In this document: in pieces, positions 22,017 through 34,187 of the stretch | How positions within the stretch are numbered: position 1 is the first letter of the stretch | Layout of the letters: each line of letters begins with the position of its first letter | Source of the DNA: Takakia lepidozioides | Taxonomy: Eukaryota; Streptophyta; Takakiopsida; Takakiales; Takakiaceae | NCBI GenBank assembly: GCA_030704615.1 | Contig: CM060734.1 | Coordinates: 51,848,042 to 51,912,041, forward strand | Direction of reading: 5' to 3' | Length of the DNA stretch: 64,000 bases | Translations under genes and position numbers: made by a program | Notes under the pieces: generated by a model | What the model was told of the DNA's origin: nothing | What the model saw: the letters and a program-made list of their open reading frames with translations, nothing else | Database searches by the model: none

Positions 22017-22679
22017 AATGCATGGATGATAAAATGGATGGAGATCAGTTATATTCAGATTTTTAGGCTTCAATGTAAACCATTCATTCATTGAACTAGG
22101 CATCCAATATGTAGGGCTCTGTTTTCTTTTTCTTTTTCTTTTTTTCTGTTTCTGTTTTCTCTTTAGGTGATTTCAATTTTAAGACATCCGAGCTTCTTTT
22201 TTGTTTTTTTGGAAAACTGGACAACCATTTCGAGTACGAATGAGTGACTTAGTCTGAACCACTGATTGAATTGAATCTCTTGTAGCCTAAGCTTGTTTAC
22301 AACTGATCTGTGACCTAATTTCAATTTCTTCAACATCAAGTTTTACTAATGATGACGGGATAGATAATAATTAGGCTTTCTTGAAATCCAATATTCACTG
22401 AATGTGTGGACATTTTTCTTTTTCTTTTTTTAAGGAAAAAAAAAAATCTGTAGATATTTTTCTTTTTCAAGAAAAGAAAAATCTGTGGACACTACTATAG
22501 TGCACAAACATCAGCTATGTTTATCAGTATGATATTTCAGGCCTTGCCCTTCAGTCACTATATAAACTAAGTCTTTGGAGCGGCTTACCAACAATTTGTG
22601 TGTGCGTCTACGTGATCTTGCTATAGATTTGGGAAGGGAGGAAGAGGTTTAGGTCCAGCTAAAGGATTGTTTGCTTGCA
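22017..22679 (+). promoter_or_regulatory. Upstream region and TATA box of the secreted repeat protein
   Basis: TATATAAA at 22559-22566 lies about 115 bases before the ATG, a sensible TATA position for a plant gene. T-rich and A-rich tracts fill 22120-22490, including a short inverted repeat near 22445-22490 (tctgtagatatttttc / gaaaaatctgtgg). No other element is recognised. Confidence 0.55.
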
Positions 22680-23762
22680 ATGAAGACTGTGCAACGAATT
22701 TGTATGGTGCTTTCCCTCTTGTTTCTGATTTTCTTAGTAGGGAGTGTGCAAGCTGCAGGAGAAGCTGTGGCATGGGCAAGTGGGTATGGTAATCTGAAGT
22801 ACTTCAACGCTAAACACCCATTCTTGTACCATCCTCCTCCGTTTGGAAGTTTTGGACATTTCGGAGGTTATCCCGGTTTGTTTCCCGGCATCAGCAGTCC
22901 AGGATTTCCCAGTGGTGGTTTTCCATCATATCCTAGTGGTGGCTTTCCATCATATCCCAGTGGCGGCTTTCCATCAAATCCTAGTGGCGGTTTTCCAGGA
23001 TATCCCAATGGTGGCTTTCCATCATATCCCAGTGGTGACGTTCCAGGATTTCTCGGTGTGCCTCCTCTAGAAGCTGTGGCATCGGCAAGTGGGTATGGTA
23101 ATCTGAAGTACTTTGACGCTAAACACCCATTCCTATACCATCCTCCTCCGTTTGGAAGTTTTGGACATTTCGGAGGTTATCCCGGTTTGTTTCCCGGCAG
23201 CAGCGGTCCAGAATTTCCAAGTGGTGGCTTTCCATCATATCCCAATGGCGGCTTTCCATCATATCCCAGTAGCGGCTTTCCAGGATATCCCAGTGGCGGC
23301 TTTCCATCATATCCCAGTGGTGGCGTTCCAGGATATCCCAGTGGCGGCGTTCCAGGATATCCCGGTGGCGGCTTTCCATCATATCCTAGTGGTGGCGTTC
23401 TAGGATTTCCCAGTGTGTCTCCTCTAGAAACTGTGGCATCGGCAAGTGGGTATGGTAATCTGAAGTACTCCGACGCTAAACACCCATTCCTGGACCATCC
23501 TCCTCCGTCTGGAAGTTTTGGACATTTCGAAGGTTATCCCGGTTTGTTTCCCGGCGGCAGCAGTCCAGGATTTCCCAGTGGTGGCTTTCCAGGATATCCC
23601 AGTAATGGCTTTCCATCATATCCCAGTGGTGGCTTTTCATCATATCCCAGTGGCGGCTTTTCATCATATCCCAGTGGCGGCTTTCCATCATATCCCAGTG
23701 GTGGCTTTCCAGGGTATCCTAGTGGTGGCATTCTAGGATTTCCTGGTGTGCGTCTTCCATGA
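22680..23762 (+). CDS. Secreted Gly/Pro/Phe-rich tandem-repeat protein
   Basis: The 360-residue product starts at the ATG at 22680, immediately before a signal peptide (Lys/Arg start, hydrophobic core 'VLSLLFLIFLVGSVQA', predicted cut near residues 25-26). The mature chain is three long units. Each begins 'ASGYGNLKY', continues 'KHPFLYHPPP' and 'GSFGHFGGYPGLFPG', and then runs through a variable number of hexa/octapeptides of the type GGFPSYPS. There are no Cys residues after the signal peptide and no known enzyme domain. Composition and export suggest a cell-wall or extracellular structural protein; the exact role is unknown. The unit count clearly changes by slippage. A decayed further unit lies just beyond the stop. 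The gene has no introns that I can see. Confidence 0.8.
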   Translation: MKTVQRICMVLSLLFLIFLVGSVQAAGEAVAWASGYGNLKYFNAKHPFLYHPPPFGSFGHFGGYPGLFPGISSPGFPSGGFPSYPSGGFPSYPSGGFPSNPSGGFPGYPNGGFPSYPSGDVPGFLGVPPLEAVASASGYGNLKYFDAKHPFLYHPPPFGSFGHFGGYPGLFPGSSGPEFPSGGFPSYPNGGFPSYPSSGFPGYPSGGFPSYPSGGVPGYPSGGVPGYPGGGFPSYPSGGVLGFPSVSPLETVASASGYGNLKYSDAKHPFLDHPPPSGSFGHFEGYPGLFPGGSSPGFPSGGFPGYPSNGFPSYPSGGFSSYPSGGFSSYPSGGFPSYPSGGFPGYPSGGILGFPGVRLP

Positions 23763-23885
23763 GCTGTGACATGTGCAAGTACTGATTATGATAATGAGGT
23801 TTATTGCGTTACTAAATATCCATAGTACCATTCTCCTCAGTTAGAAACTATGGCATGGGCAAGTGGTCATGGTTATCCATGATTT
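23763..23885 (+). pseudogene. Decayed extra repeat unit after the stop of the secreted protein
   Basis: Beyond the TGA the DNA still encodes a degraded version of the long unit (a 'tatgataatgagg' counterpart of GYGNLKY, 'taccattctcctc' for YHPPP, then 'LETMAWASGHGYP'), with stop codons. The protein was therefore once longer or the repeat array was once larger. Confidence 0.65.
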
Positions 23886-24857
23886 CCAGTAGAAGGACTA
23901 GGATGGATTGCATATCAGACCCTTCAAGCCTGCAAGATTGCCTAGTCACAGAAGTGTAGCTAGCTGAAACATTGAAAGTTTTTTTTGTCTTGTCTGTTAG
24001 CCATTTCATTTGAATCAAATCAAGAATTATCATGGACTGAGTTTTCTTTCCCCACAGTCACTGTTGTATGATTGTTGACAATGGTCACTGGTTTGGATCA
24101 CTTGTTTAACTAAACTTCTACTTAAAAGTGCATAGTATTCAGACGTGCAGAGGGTGAAGCGTGATTGAATAGTGACTTTGCCCACAAAGTTATTTTGCAT
24201 AGAAGGCCCTGGGTCAGTAGCTTGACTCTGGTGGGAAGGCAGGGCCACTGGAACTTTATCTTCACCCTTTTCCAACACACATTGTTCAGTAACCTGTGCA
24301 GTAGAGGATGGGGCCATCCTACTTTTCAACAGAAATGTATGGCATGTATGGCATGATCCTGCAAAGAGGTCGATTTTTTTTTTAATTTTTTAAAATTTTA
24401 AGTGAACAGGGACAGTGGCCCTGGAAAAGCGACTTTGCTATTCTCATCAAATTTATTTGAGCCAAAAAAGAAATAAGAGGCCTTCATGGCCTTTGACAGT
24501 GGTTATTATTTCCACTAATGTACCACCTTTTATTATAATTTGATTAAAAGGGCCTCCGTCCCCTTTCTCAAGGAAAAAAAAAAAAAAACGAGGAAGGAAC
24601 AAAGAACCTTGGAAGGTTATAGAGACAAATATAAAGGTGTATGTAGCAGGATTTGAACCCAAAATCACTTGAGTCTTCTTCAGCCCCGTTCATCCCCGTC
24701 TAGAGAGAGACCAACCAACTGAAGAAGAAATGAGTATGTGATGCAATCAGAGCATGCAGGCAGTGAGTTGTTGCTCTTGAGCTTGCGATTGTTGGGAGGC
24801 CACGCAAATTCCTCCTCTCTTGCTCACACTTGATTCCTTTCCGCGGGGAAGACGAGC
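23886..24857. other. Region between the repeat protein and FEN1, with a possible SINE
   Basis: Bases about 24440-24680 on the minus strand contain a B-box-like 'gggttcaaatcctgctac' followed by a T-tract and a tail, 'ggggacggaggcccttt', echoed near 31685-31700. The B-box block is shared with 40672-40692. A convincing A box is lacking, so I call this only a possible SINE. FEN1 promoter elements must lie near the right end; none is clear. Confidence 0.35.
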
Positions 24858-27800
24858 ATGGGCATTAAGGTGAACCATTAATCCCAGGTTTCCACTTTGC
24901 ATTTGTCCGATTCGATTACTCTTGTACTGAAGGGATTGTGGTGGTAGCTGCACTGGAGGGATTAATCACTGGTTTAGACTTGGAGAGATCAGGCATGGTA
25001 GTGGTTGTTATTGCTCACCAGGATTATTTTGGGGGCTTAGTATGCAGGGCCTGACACTCTTTGCAACCTGTTCAACATATGAGGAGATCATGCGTGTGTG
25101 TGACTGTGTTCTAGGGCTTGACCAAACTGCTGGCGGACAATGCACCGACAGCAATGAAGGAGCAGAAATTTGAGAGCTACTTTGGTCGCCGAATTGCTAT
25201 AGATGCGAGCATGAGCATTTATCAGTTTCTGGTGAGAGAGCTCATGTGGCCAGTACCCCTCTGGGTTGGTGCGCTAGATGGATAATGAGTACTCTGCTTG
25301 CCGGTTCCATGGTACCGGTTATGGGATTCATCCATTTTATATTTTTACTTTCTCGGTAGGGGTCTAGGGTTTAGGGTTTACGAAGATGGAGACAGCCCTT
25401 TACTATGACGAAGAGAAGTTTCCTTGAGGGGAAGGGATTGGATGGGTGTTGCGCTGCGGCAATTTGGCCGTAAAGATTGTGATTGTAAGCAGCAAAGGGT
25501 AGGAGACAGGAAAGTGGGGAGGGGAGGGGGAACTCTGTGGGCAGCCACGGTCAGCTCCGGGACTGTGTCCTCAAGGGTACATCCCAACCAACATCGCCAG
25601 GAAACCACCAATGAGTGTCACTCTCTTTTCTGTCTGCTCCGCTGAAGGTAGGTCCCATTAAAGGAGCGAGCCTTGCATGATGGTGTTGTGAAACTCAGCC
25701 AGAAATCGCCATGCCAATCAATCACAGCCAATGGCAATCAGCTAGTGTTCAATGAAAGCTACAGCTTTTGGCATTGTCTCAAGTTGAGAGGCAGAAGAAA
25801 GGAATGAAATAGTGGAAATTTGTAGGTCCACATGAACCCTAGAGAGGTTAGGGACAACCACCACCACTTGTACATAAAGAGCTGCAGGCCAGTGCTTCTC
25901 CCATCCTGCCCTCGGGCGGAACAAGAGGGAGAGGGAGAGAGAGAGAGATGCTCTCAAACCATATCCCATAGGGAGTAGTCCCTGCAGGAATCAATAGTGG
26001 AGTCTCTACCCAGCAGGGTATTTAAGACTCATTGCCAAATTGCCACACTGCTTGCAGACAGCTAACGACATTCCGGTTACTGGAAGGGTGTGACTGTAGT
26101 TGTGCTGCTTCTGTCAATTGACATGACATCTGGCTGTGCTGCAGATAGTTGTGGGGCGCACAGGAAGTGAGATGTTGACTAATGAGGCAGGAGAGGTGAC
26201 CAGGTGACTGGATCTCCATTTGCTTTCAAGTAGGCTGTCAACTGCTTCTATGCTTCAAACAGCTTTATTTATCCATGGTGGTTCATTACTTGTTTAGGTT
26301 CCTTTCAGCAGAGGTCAACTGTAGCTGCCCGAATTTTAATCAGTTGGCAAGGTGCTAAGTCATCTGTTTGATTCAGCCATTTGCAGGGCATGTTCAACAG
26401 AACAATTCGGGTGCTAGAAGCTGGCATAAAACCCGTGTAAGTACTGTCCTGTGAACAGTTGCGTTGTCTTGTCCTATTTGTTTCACAGGTGTCACTTTCT
26501 TTTTCTTCTGAATGATATCCTCTGTTCAATTCTCTCTTCCAATCTCTATGTGCTATATTGTGCTCGCTCTTTCCTTTGTAATTTTGATTTTTGTTTGAAC
26601 CTGATGATCCCTAGTGTCATACCTCTTTCAGCTTGCAACTACTTAGGAAGTAGCAGAACACTGCAGTGGCTTGGACATGTATGGTCTTCGTATTTCCCGA
26701 AGTTTGTGAGAGCAGGAGGATAGAATCTGATTAAACAGTTCATGGTGACTTTGTTTGGTGGCTGCAGATATGTCTTTGATGGCCAGCCTCCAGACCTGAA
26801 GAAAGGAGAGCTTGCTAAACGGTGATCACCCTGACACTTAAGCTGTGGGATACCACTGAAGGTTGGGGGGTGGTGTAGAACTGTCCTGCCTTATTGTACC
26901 CTTTCCTTGCACGGTTGATCAACGTACTGTTGGAGGTGTCAAGGCTATAGCCCTTGCACGACACTGAGAACAGAACGGGACGGGTAGCTCAGTGGTAGAG
27001 CACCCCACCGGAATGGGGGAGGTCCTAGGTTCAATCCCTAGCCCGACCACACGCCAGTGGTTTTCCAACATGGTCTTAGAGCCAAGGTTGGGGCGGTGGT
27101 CAGAATGGAATGGGGGAGGTCCTAGGTTCAATCCCTAGCCCGACCACACGCCAGTGGTTTTCCAACACGTACAGCTGGCTTCTTCCTTTCCTTTACAGAG
27201 GAACAGATGTCGTTTACCTGGAAATGGGTGAGGTCATCACACCCCCATACAGTTCCACCATCATCTTCCTGAGGAAGTTTCAATAGTTTATTTTTGTGTA
27301 ATCCTCACGTGTATACTACTCACCTCGTGTTGTCATGAATGGTTTGCAGGCTTTGTTTTTCTGTAGGATAGAGTTGTCTGAACAGTAGGAATGGCAGTGC
27401 GTGTCTGGACTGGTATTTCTGACTGGGAGCCTGTCATTCGTTTTCCTAGTGCCAGCCAGGTTGGTATTGATTTTGTATTAGGGATTAATCCATTGTGTAC
27501 GATCTTTCAGGTATGCAAAGCGAGAGGATGCTACAGAAGATCTTGCTACAGCTAAAGAGGTGATTTCTTAAGTCTTGGTTGGAGGTGTGCATCTGCAGAT
27601 ATGGGGGTGCAAAGGGTGGATGGCTGTGATATGCTATCACAAAAACTGATCAAACTGTTAATTTAGTTGGCTTCTGGCCTCTTGCAGGATGGAGACAAGG
27701 CAGACATTGAAAGATATAGTAAAAGGACTGTAAAGGTATGCTTGAGACTGCATCTGTTGCCTGGCAGTCAGGGTAAAAAGTGTGTTGAGTGTTGAGTTCT

Positions 27801-30587
27801 GTTGTGTTGTGTGCAATCATAGAGCTCAGATGATAGTACCCTATCATAAAAAGAAGGATGGTTGCAGGTAACAAGGCAGCATAATGAGGATTGTCGCAAG
27901 CTGCTGCGACTGATGGGTGTGCCTGTTGTGGAGGTGTGCGATGCCAACTGCCCCGCAGAAGTGTCCATTTTCATATCAGTGGCACTCCAGACTTGGTTGA
28001 TTCCTAGTTTTATGATTAAGCTACAATGTGAGACTACTGTGAATCCTTGAACTGTCTGATAGATTGGATGATGGGTGTTTCAACAGGCCCCTTCTGAAGC
28101 AGAAGCTGAGTGCGCTGCACTGTGCAAGTCGGGCAAGGTGGTGTCTCCAGTATATCTTTTGTTTTTCCAAATTACGAAACATGCTGTTAGGTTCTGCTAC
28201 TAGGGGTTTTGAAGGGTGTGGTCAGCAGAAGCAGCAATGTGAATGGTTCCTCTTTGTCGTGCAGGTGTATGCAGTGGCATCAGAGGACATGGACTCACTT
28301 ACATTTGGAGCTACCGTATTCTTACGGCACCTGATGGAACCAACATCCCGTAAAATTCCTGTGATGGAGTTTGAGATTGATAAGGTACGTTTTACCTCTG
28401 CAATACACCTTAGCAATATGACCCTGCGACAGGTGTTCAGCAAAGGGACCACATGTCCTTACAACTGTGTGGGATGTCGGGGTGATCAGGTGTTGGAAGC
28501 TCTAAGCCTCACCATGGATCAATTCATTGATCTGTGCATTCTGTGTGGCTGTGACTATTGTGACACCATTCGAGGTGATTTCTGTCTATCACCATCTTCA
28601 TAATCTTTCTGTGCCTAGGGGGTGACTACGTCTGTGCAGTACTCACTTGGCAGCTCTCATCACTAGTGGTGTCTGTATCTCAGCAACCCCCACCTCTCAT
28701 CTTTATTGTTGCCTGTTGTGGCCCTGTTCTAAATGGATTACTAGTAGCAGGTGACTTCTGGTGTATTGTAACTTTTTTGACGTGTATTGCTTATCCAGCC
28801 TTATTGTCTTAGGAAGGATCCTACGGAAGTTACATTGCAAGCCCTCTCAAGTACAGGCGAGAGCAGCAACCAATTGGCAGAGCTCATCTATCGCTACTCT
28901 TCCTCTGCATCCCTGCTTTTCCCTTTGTTTGCCCCATCCCAGAGATAACCCATAGCCAGGGATTGCTGCTTATCCCTGGCTGCAAATTGAGAAGAGTGGA
29001 GAGATGGGGATTCCATTGGGTGCAAGGGCCAATCTGATCACCAAGAAATTCAAGCAGATAGAAGCCTTGCTTGCATATGTGGGTCTGCATTTAGTGTGGG
29101 AAAGTAAGAGAAGAGCTCTGACTCATTTCCTATCGCCTGAGTTTCAGAGAACGATTTCCACTACACCCAGAGGCATTTTGTTGAAGTATTTTGTTGAATG
29201 TAAACAGAAAGAGCTGTTTCTCACTCACAAATCTCTCACAACTGTTAGTTGTGGCAGGTATTGGACCACAAACTGCACTCAAGTTGATTCGCTTGCATGG
29301 CTCTCTGGAGGTTGTCTTGGATAATCTAAACAAAGACAGGTATGCTTGAGTTCGTGGTCCTGCTTTGGACCTTTTTCGACTTTCCAGCCCATTATGAAAA
29401 ATCAAGCATAAACGCGCTGTAGCTTCTTGGAGAAACAGAAAAATTATGGTTATTGTGCAGTGCAGTGTAGTGCTTTGTTAGTATTCTGCTGTAGTGACAT
29501 GTTTGATGAAGCGTTCAGCCAAGCAGGTGATACTGATAATGGGGGGGGGGGAGTTGGGGCAGATACCAGATACCTGATCCATGGCCATATCAAGAGGCAC
29601 GACACCTGTTCAAGGAACCTGTGGTGATACCTACCGAGGAGTTGCCTGAGCTCAAGTGGACAGCACCTGATGAGGAGGTTGTTCCTCCTTTTAGTGCCGC
29701 ATGCTTACCCCTCTCCATGTCAAGCATGCCACTCTATCTGCAGTTATTCGGGTTATGTGTGACATTGCAGGCTCCACTGACAGGGATTTTCTTATTCTCC
29801 TTGATCTTATGTAGGGATTGCGGACTTTTTTGGTTGAGGAGAATGGATTCAACCATGATCGCATTATGAAGGTGGGTCGTTCTTGGTCAGCCTGGCTGCA
29901 TACTTTCTCTGCATCAGCCGAAGATGGTCGACACTGACTGTTGTGCACTATGTGCAGGCAATTGAGAAGATAAAGACTGCCAAGAACAAGTCTTCTCAGG
30001 GAAGGTATGGTACTTGATGTTTTTTGCATTTGTGGTAGGCTGCCATCTATTTCATGAGCACCCAGCCGCTGCAGTTGTGGGTAATGGTAATGCAGATATT
30101 GCTGGTACTCACACATGGGGTTTTCTCCACTGGTCATTCACCCTTTGTGCCATATATTCCTTTGATAAAAAGGGTTCTGCACCCTGCCCACTACTCCAGC
30201 GTGCCAGCAAGTACAGGTATTTCAACTCTTATTATGTAAATAGCGTATTTGGTGACAATGGTCAAGTGCCAGAGGAACAGTATAGTGATGTGAGGGAATG
30301 CTAAAAAAGTTGATGGGATTTGCTTGGGTTGGTGCGTGTCAAGGCTAGAGTCCTTCTTCGCACCCAGTGGAGTGAAATCTGGAGCGCCCAAGAGGAAGGT
30401 GTGTACCTTGTCTAGCGCTTGTTGTATCTTTTGACTCGCTTCTTACAACCAGTGTGTAGAAGAAGTGGTGGCATGGATAGTTTTGATCATTTGGGGCTGA
30501 CTGCCATTGCAGGTCCCTCCTGATGCCAAGCCAGTTAAACCTACTCCCAAAAAAGGCAATACTGCCACAAAGACAAACAAGAAGTGA
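24858..30587 (+). CDS. FEN1: Flap endonuclease 1, complete 17-exon gene
   Basis: Exons: 24858-24869, 25115-25231, 26145-26203, 26377-26436, 26768-26821, 27511-27559, 27688-27735, 27868-27933, 28087-28137, 28265-28384, 28490-28574, 29258-29339, 29563-29677, 29815-29871, 29958-30004, 30344-30398, 30513-30587. All are GT-AG and phase-consistent, summing to 1152 nt = 383 residues plus stop, the usual plant length. The first exon is only ATGGGCATTAAG (MGIK). N and I nuclease regions are complete: D34 ('AIDASMS'), D87 ('VFDGQPP'), E159/E161 ('SEAEAE'), D180/D182 ('[10 protein letters not shown]') and D234 ('GCDYC'). The H3TH helix '[11 protein letters not shown]' and PCNA-binding PIP box 'QGRLESFF' (339-346) follow, then a basic tail. 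The enzyme removes 5' flaps in Okazaki-fragment maturation and long-patch base-excision repair in the nucleus. A TRIM copy sits in intron 5. No defect is seen. Confidence 0.96.
26928..27167 (+). mobile_element. TRIM retroelement in FEN1 intron 5 (partly deleted)
   Basis: The left terminal repeat (26928-27070) is 143 bp, from TGTTGGAGG to TTTTCCAACA. It is followed at once by a PBS-like TGGTCTTAGAGC (27071-27082) and the start of the short internal region. The right repeat (ending 27167) has lost its first part, including the A-box half of its tRNA-like unit. The element is flanked by the 5-bp direct repeat CGTAC (26923-26927 and 27168-27172). The intact relative is at 46997-47351. Confidence 0.9.
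26978..27049 (+). other. tRNA-like unit inside the TRIM terminal repeat
   Basis: This 72-nt block folds as a tRNA: acceptor GGACGGG/CCCGACC (one mismatch), D-stem GCTC/GAGC, anticodon stem CCCC/GGGG, and T-arm CTAGG-TTCAATC-CCTAG (perfect stem and loop). A box 'tagctcagtggtagagc' and B box 'ggttcaatccc' are good. U33 is replaced by C in the anticodon loop, so it is unlikely to be a working tRNA; it is better read as a Pol III promoter. Confidence 0.75.
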
Positions 30588-32372
30588 GTGATCCTTTTTG
30601 GTCCACCCAGCCAAGCTTCCAGTGGGGATGGAGCTGCCCAAAGAAGTGAATTAAGCAGCATGAGAAAGGTACCTCAACTTTGGTCTTGTTGAATATGAGT
30701 GGAAGAGTGGGTTCAACTTCCAGGTTTGAAGTCTTAGCCTGGAGTTCAAGCTCAATTGCGAGTACAGACGAGGGCAGCAAGTTTTTCAGTGCACTTTGCA
30801 AGGAAGTTTCTTCTGTAAGTAAATCATAGCTGCTTGCAACTGTACACATGGCTGTGGCAAACTGCTTGCACGGCATGTTATGCTGTGTCAGAAGATGGTG
30901 GACTGAAGGTATTTTAACCTCTTGCAGTTGGCAGCTAACCAGGGGTTCCATTTATTGATGTCTTATAGACAACAACTGTCATGTCAGCACTTGTTTGCTC
31001 CAGCTGTACAGTTGATGTATATTTGCAAGATCACTGTGTACCCATCAATCTGGAGAAATTGTCCGAGAGGGAAGAATAGTCTGTTTACAAATATTTGGAG
31101 TCTGGTCTAGATTTTTTTGTAACAGGTACATTCGAACATTCAATTGACCTCACCAACATGTTGATCAATAAATAAGCCCCCCAAGTTTGCGTCCGGCTTG
31201 TATCCTGCTTTCGTCAGACCTGTTATAAGCTGGAGGGTGGATAGTGGGGGTATCCGATAAGCACAGCTTGAGTAGGGAAAAAAACCAGCGCAAGCAGTAT
31301 AGGGGTAATATGTTAGCAAGCGAAAATACAAATCATAGGCGGACACAGGGTATTATTAAATTAAAACACGTTAAAACACAAATATACACAAATATAGAGA
31401 AGAAGGAATGACGGTATCTGAGGAATAAGCATAGGCTAACTATGTGCCACCACCGGTGGCAAGACAAGATAGAGGATGCAAGCGTTATACGGAAAGAAAT
31501 ACAAAGAAATGCAAGTGAAGGACAGCTCTACACTGTGTGAAGAGATTTTTCTAAGATTCCAGCCCCACAGGTCCTCTCTGGCCATACCCTCCTCACACAG
31601 CAAAACTTGTCAACTCAAGTCTTACTTGAGAAATTTTTGTTCTGAATCCAGTTGACCATTTATTGTTCCAAAAGATCATGACACAAAGGGCTTCCGTCCC
31701 CTTGAAAGAAGACGCTCTTCCTTGTTGATATCTGTCAGAAGTAGCATGCAAACTAATGTGACATGCCTCTACACCCTCCTGAATTGGAAACGTCCATATG
31801 GAACCATTTCAACAAGCGTCCCTCATGTCTTTGATCTACGACCTGCACCTTTTTTTAACTCAAGATCCATCGGGGAGATGGGGCAGAGAGCGTACCACCA
31901 TCACGAGAGAGACACTGGGGGAGGCAACATCTCAACGATCAGAGAGGCAACCATGGGGCCAGTGGAGGCGCCAACGCTCCATGGCAAGGAAGAGATCTGA
32001 AGGCTCTAACAAAGAAGGAAAAACAGAGGAGCTGCAGAGTAGCTGCAAAGTTCAGGCCTCGCTGCCTTTTCTTGGGTGCTGGCGTGCTGACCTGCCTCGT
32101 CATCTCATTCCCCTTGCTCTATCCCTTCAAACAATATGCTCTCCCTTGTCAACCATGCAAAATAATGTGACTGTATGTACCTTGATATGGAGTAGAAACG
32201 GTAATATGGAACAATTTGAACACGCGGGCAGTGGGTCCTTTCTGGGACAGACATTTACTGTGTGTATTAATTACAGGGCTGTGCTGCACTGTTCCATTGC
32301 AGTTGCTCTGGCCTTCAAGAGCCATATATGGAAATCTTGAAAGGTGTGGTAAGCTACGATATTAGCCTCTTA
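30588..32372. other. Region downstream of FEN1, nothing recognised
   Basis: The FEN1 3' UTR occupies an unknown part of the left end. Open frames at 30541-30951 (minus) and 31798-32340 (plus) resemble no family I know. A short tail-like sequence near 31685 echoes 24545-24570. Confidence 0.35.
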
Positions 32373-33125
32373 CTAACATCTAGTACACGTGTCGCAAGAT
32401 TTTATAAATTCTTTCACGAGTTTCCACATCTGCGGCCACCAATAGTCCTTGGATATCAATTCCATTGTTTTGTTGAAGCCGAAATGTCCTACAGCCGGAA
32501 GATCATGACATGTTTGAAGAATTCGAAGTCGTGTAGGTCCTGGAGGTACATAGAGAAGTCCCTTGAAATAAAATAAGTCATCTTTGAATTCAAAGTCTTT
32601 TGTAACATGTGGGTTGTCTTGAGGTCGATTTAGTTGACTTCGTAGTGTCGTGGCAAATTGGCCGCTCTTCAGTGCTTCTTGAATCTCTTTTATGATCTCT
32701 ACATCGTCATAGGTGGACATGGATAGCATATTCACTTGGAGATTTGTTGGTTTCAAGATGATGGATTTCTATTGGTCAAAAGCTGCATCCCCTTCTTTTG
32801 GCGCAAGATACGATCGTCGAGAAAGAGCATCTGGTTTTCCTTGAAGATGTCCGGGACGGTAGGTAATAACAAAATCAAACTTTGCTAGTGATATACTCCA
32901 TCTCGCTTGACGCCGATTCAAAACACGGGCACTCATAAAATACTCGAGGTTTTTGTGATCGGTATAGACTGTGACATGATGTTTAGCTCCCTCCAATAGA
33001 TGCCACTCCTCAAAAACATCGATCATCGCTAGAAGTTCTTTACCCATTCCCAAGGGTCCATGGTCATTCGTGTCTATGGACTTTATTACGGACCTTCCAA
33101 TTTCCAAGACCATCGAGTTGATCAA
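32373..33125 (-). pseudogene. Ty3/gypsy RNase H - integrase zinc-finger fragment
   Basis: On the minus strand one frame (interrupted by a single stop near 32767) runs from the RNase H middle ('[19 protein letters not shown]', '[11 protein letters not shown]', 'RQARW', '[16 protein letters not shown]') through a linker to the integrase HHCC finger ('CHDLPAVGHFGFNKT' ... 'DYWWPQMWKLV' ... 'CDTCTRC'). It breaks off there, before the DDE core, at 32373. The sequence differs from both the G1 and the D families, so it is a third gypsy lineage. No LTR is seen on either side. Confidence 0.85.
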
Positions 33126-34187
33126 TTGTGCATCTCACTTACGAACCATCTACTACCATAACTGTGTGATGCTGAAGCAAGTGCCGCGCTAGTATATGCA
33201 GAAAGAGATCAGATGTGTATGCCCGAAGGCTCCACAAACCACTGGAGCTCGCAACAACTGTCTCCATCCGAGTCTCAGGGAGATTACATGTCTGTAGACA
33301 GTGTACCCATACTGTTTACTGTATTTTACCCAGCTGGGAGTTGGAGACAGCTACTCCATTGCGACTGCATATATCAACACGAGGTAATCTCATGCTCCTT
33401 TCCAAGCTCAGATTCCTCATTGATGATTTACTCGATCTGTCAATAGTGCTACTGAGATTTCATGCATCAAATTGCGTGCCCGAATCCCGGAGTGGGAGCT
33501 TGCATGTGGATTTCTCGGATTGAAGGACAAGGACATGATGTCCGTATCAATTGGAAGCACAATACTAGGATGAACCGCAACTGCAAAGTAAAGGCTCATC
33601 TTAATTTTGAACCTCTAAAGGCGCGTAATGCAGGGAGTACTGCTCAGTTGGCCCCTTTGCTGTTACGAACTCCTCCTTTCCTTCTCTCTCTCTCTATGTA
33701 TGTGTGGCTTGTGCTTGTGGAAGCTTATTTTTTCCTTGCTTCTCAAATTTGATCATTGATCAGAGGCTGTCCCAGGCTTTAAATATACAACACAAATGAG
33801 ATATATATATATAATCAGGTCTTGTTAGTTGTGTCTAAATGGACGGTTTTGGGCATCCATCATTTGAAGCATATTGGACATAATTAAGATTATATCCAAC
33901 TTAATAAGCTTTGGGTTTCCTGCTTCTTTGTCTCTCTTACAGCGTGGTGGGGATGGCAGCGTCCTCTGCTGCTCTCCTGAGCGCGGAACTCTATACACAA
34001 AGCCCGGTCTTCCCCTTTCGACCATGCAAGTGGCACCACATCATGCAGCAGCAGGCTAAGCGTTTGGACTGTGGAACGGAATGCGGCATCTCCCTTGGCA
34101 AGGCGCCAAGCTGGACTGAGTCACTTGCAAGTGGTGGCTATGGCATCACCCAAGGTTCCCAGCATGGTTGTCATATATAGGGATACC
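33126..34187. other. Non-coding stretch, nothing recognised
   Basis: It contains a short TA repeat near 33801-33814 and a CT run near 33682-33696. An 89-codon open frame at 33911-34180 has no recognisable family. It could be the 5' side of whatever the PPR fragment was joined to, but nothing shows that. Confidence 0.3.

Noticed and set aside
23119-23731. Open frames on both strands across the secreted repeat protein
   Set aside because: They are shadows of the GGFPSYPS coding repeats; only the frame from 22680 has a signal peptide and promoter.
25364-25381. Telomere-like ttaggg/tttaggg repeats
   Set aside because: Only about two units inside FEN1 intron 2; not an interstitial telomere.
31722-32340. 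Open frames downstream of FEN1 as a new gene
   Set aside because: No family, no splice-supported extension and no conserved composition; left as unassigned.
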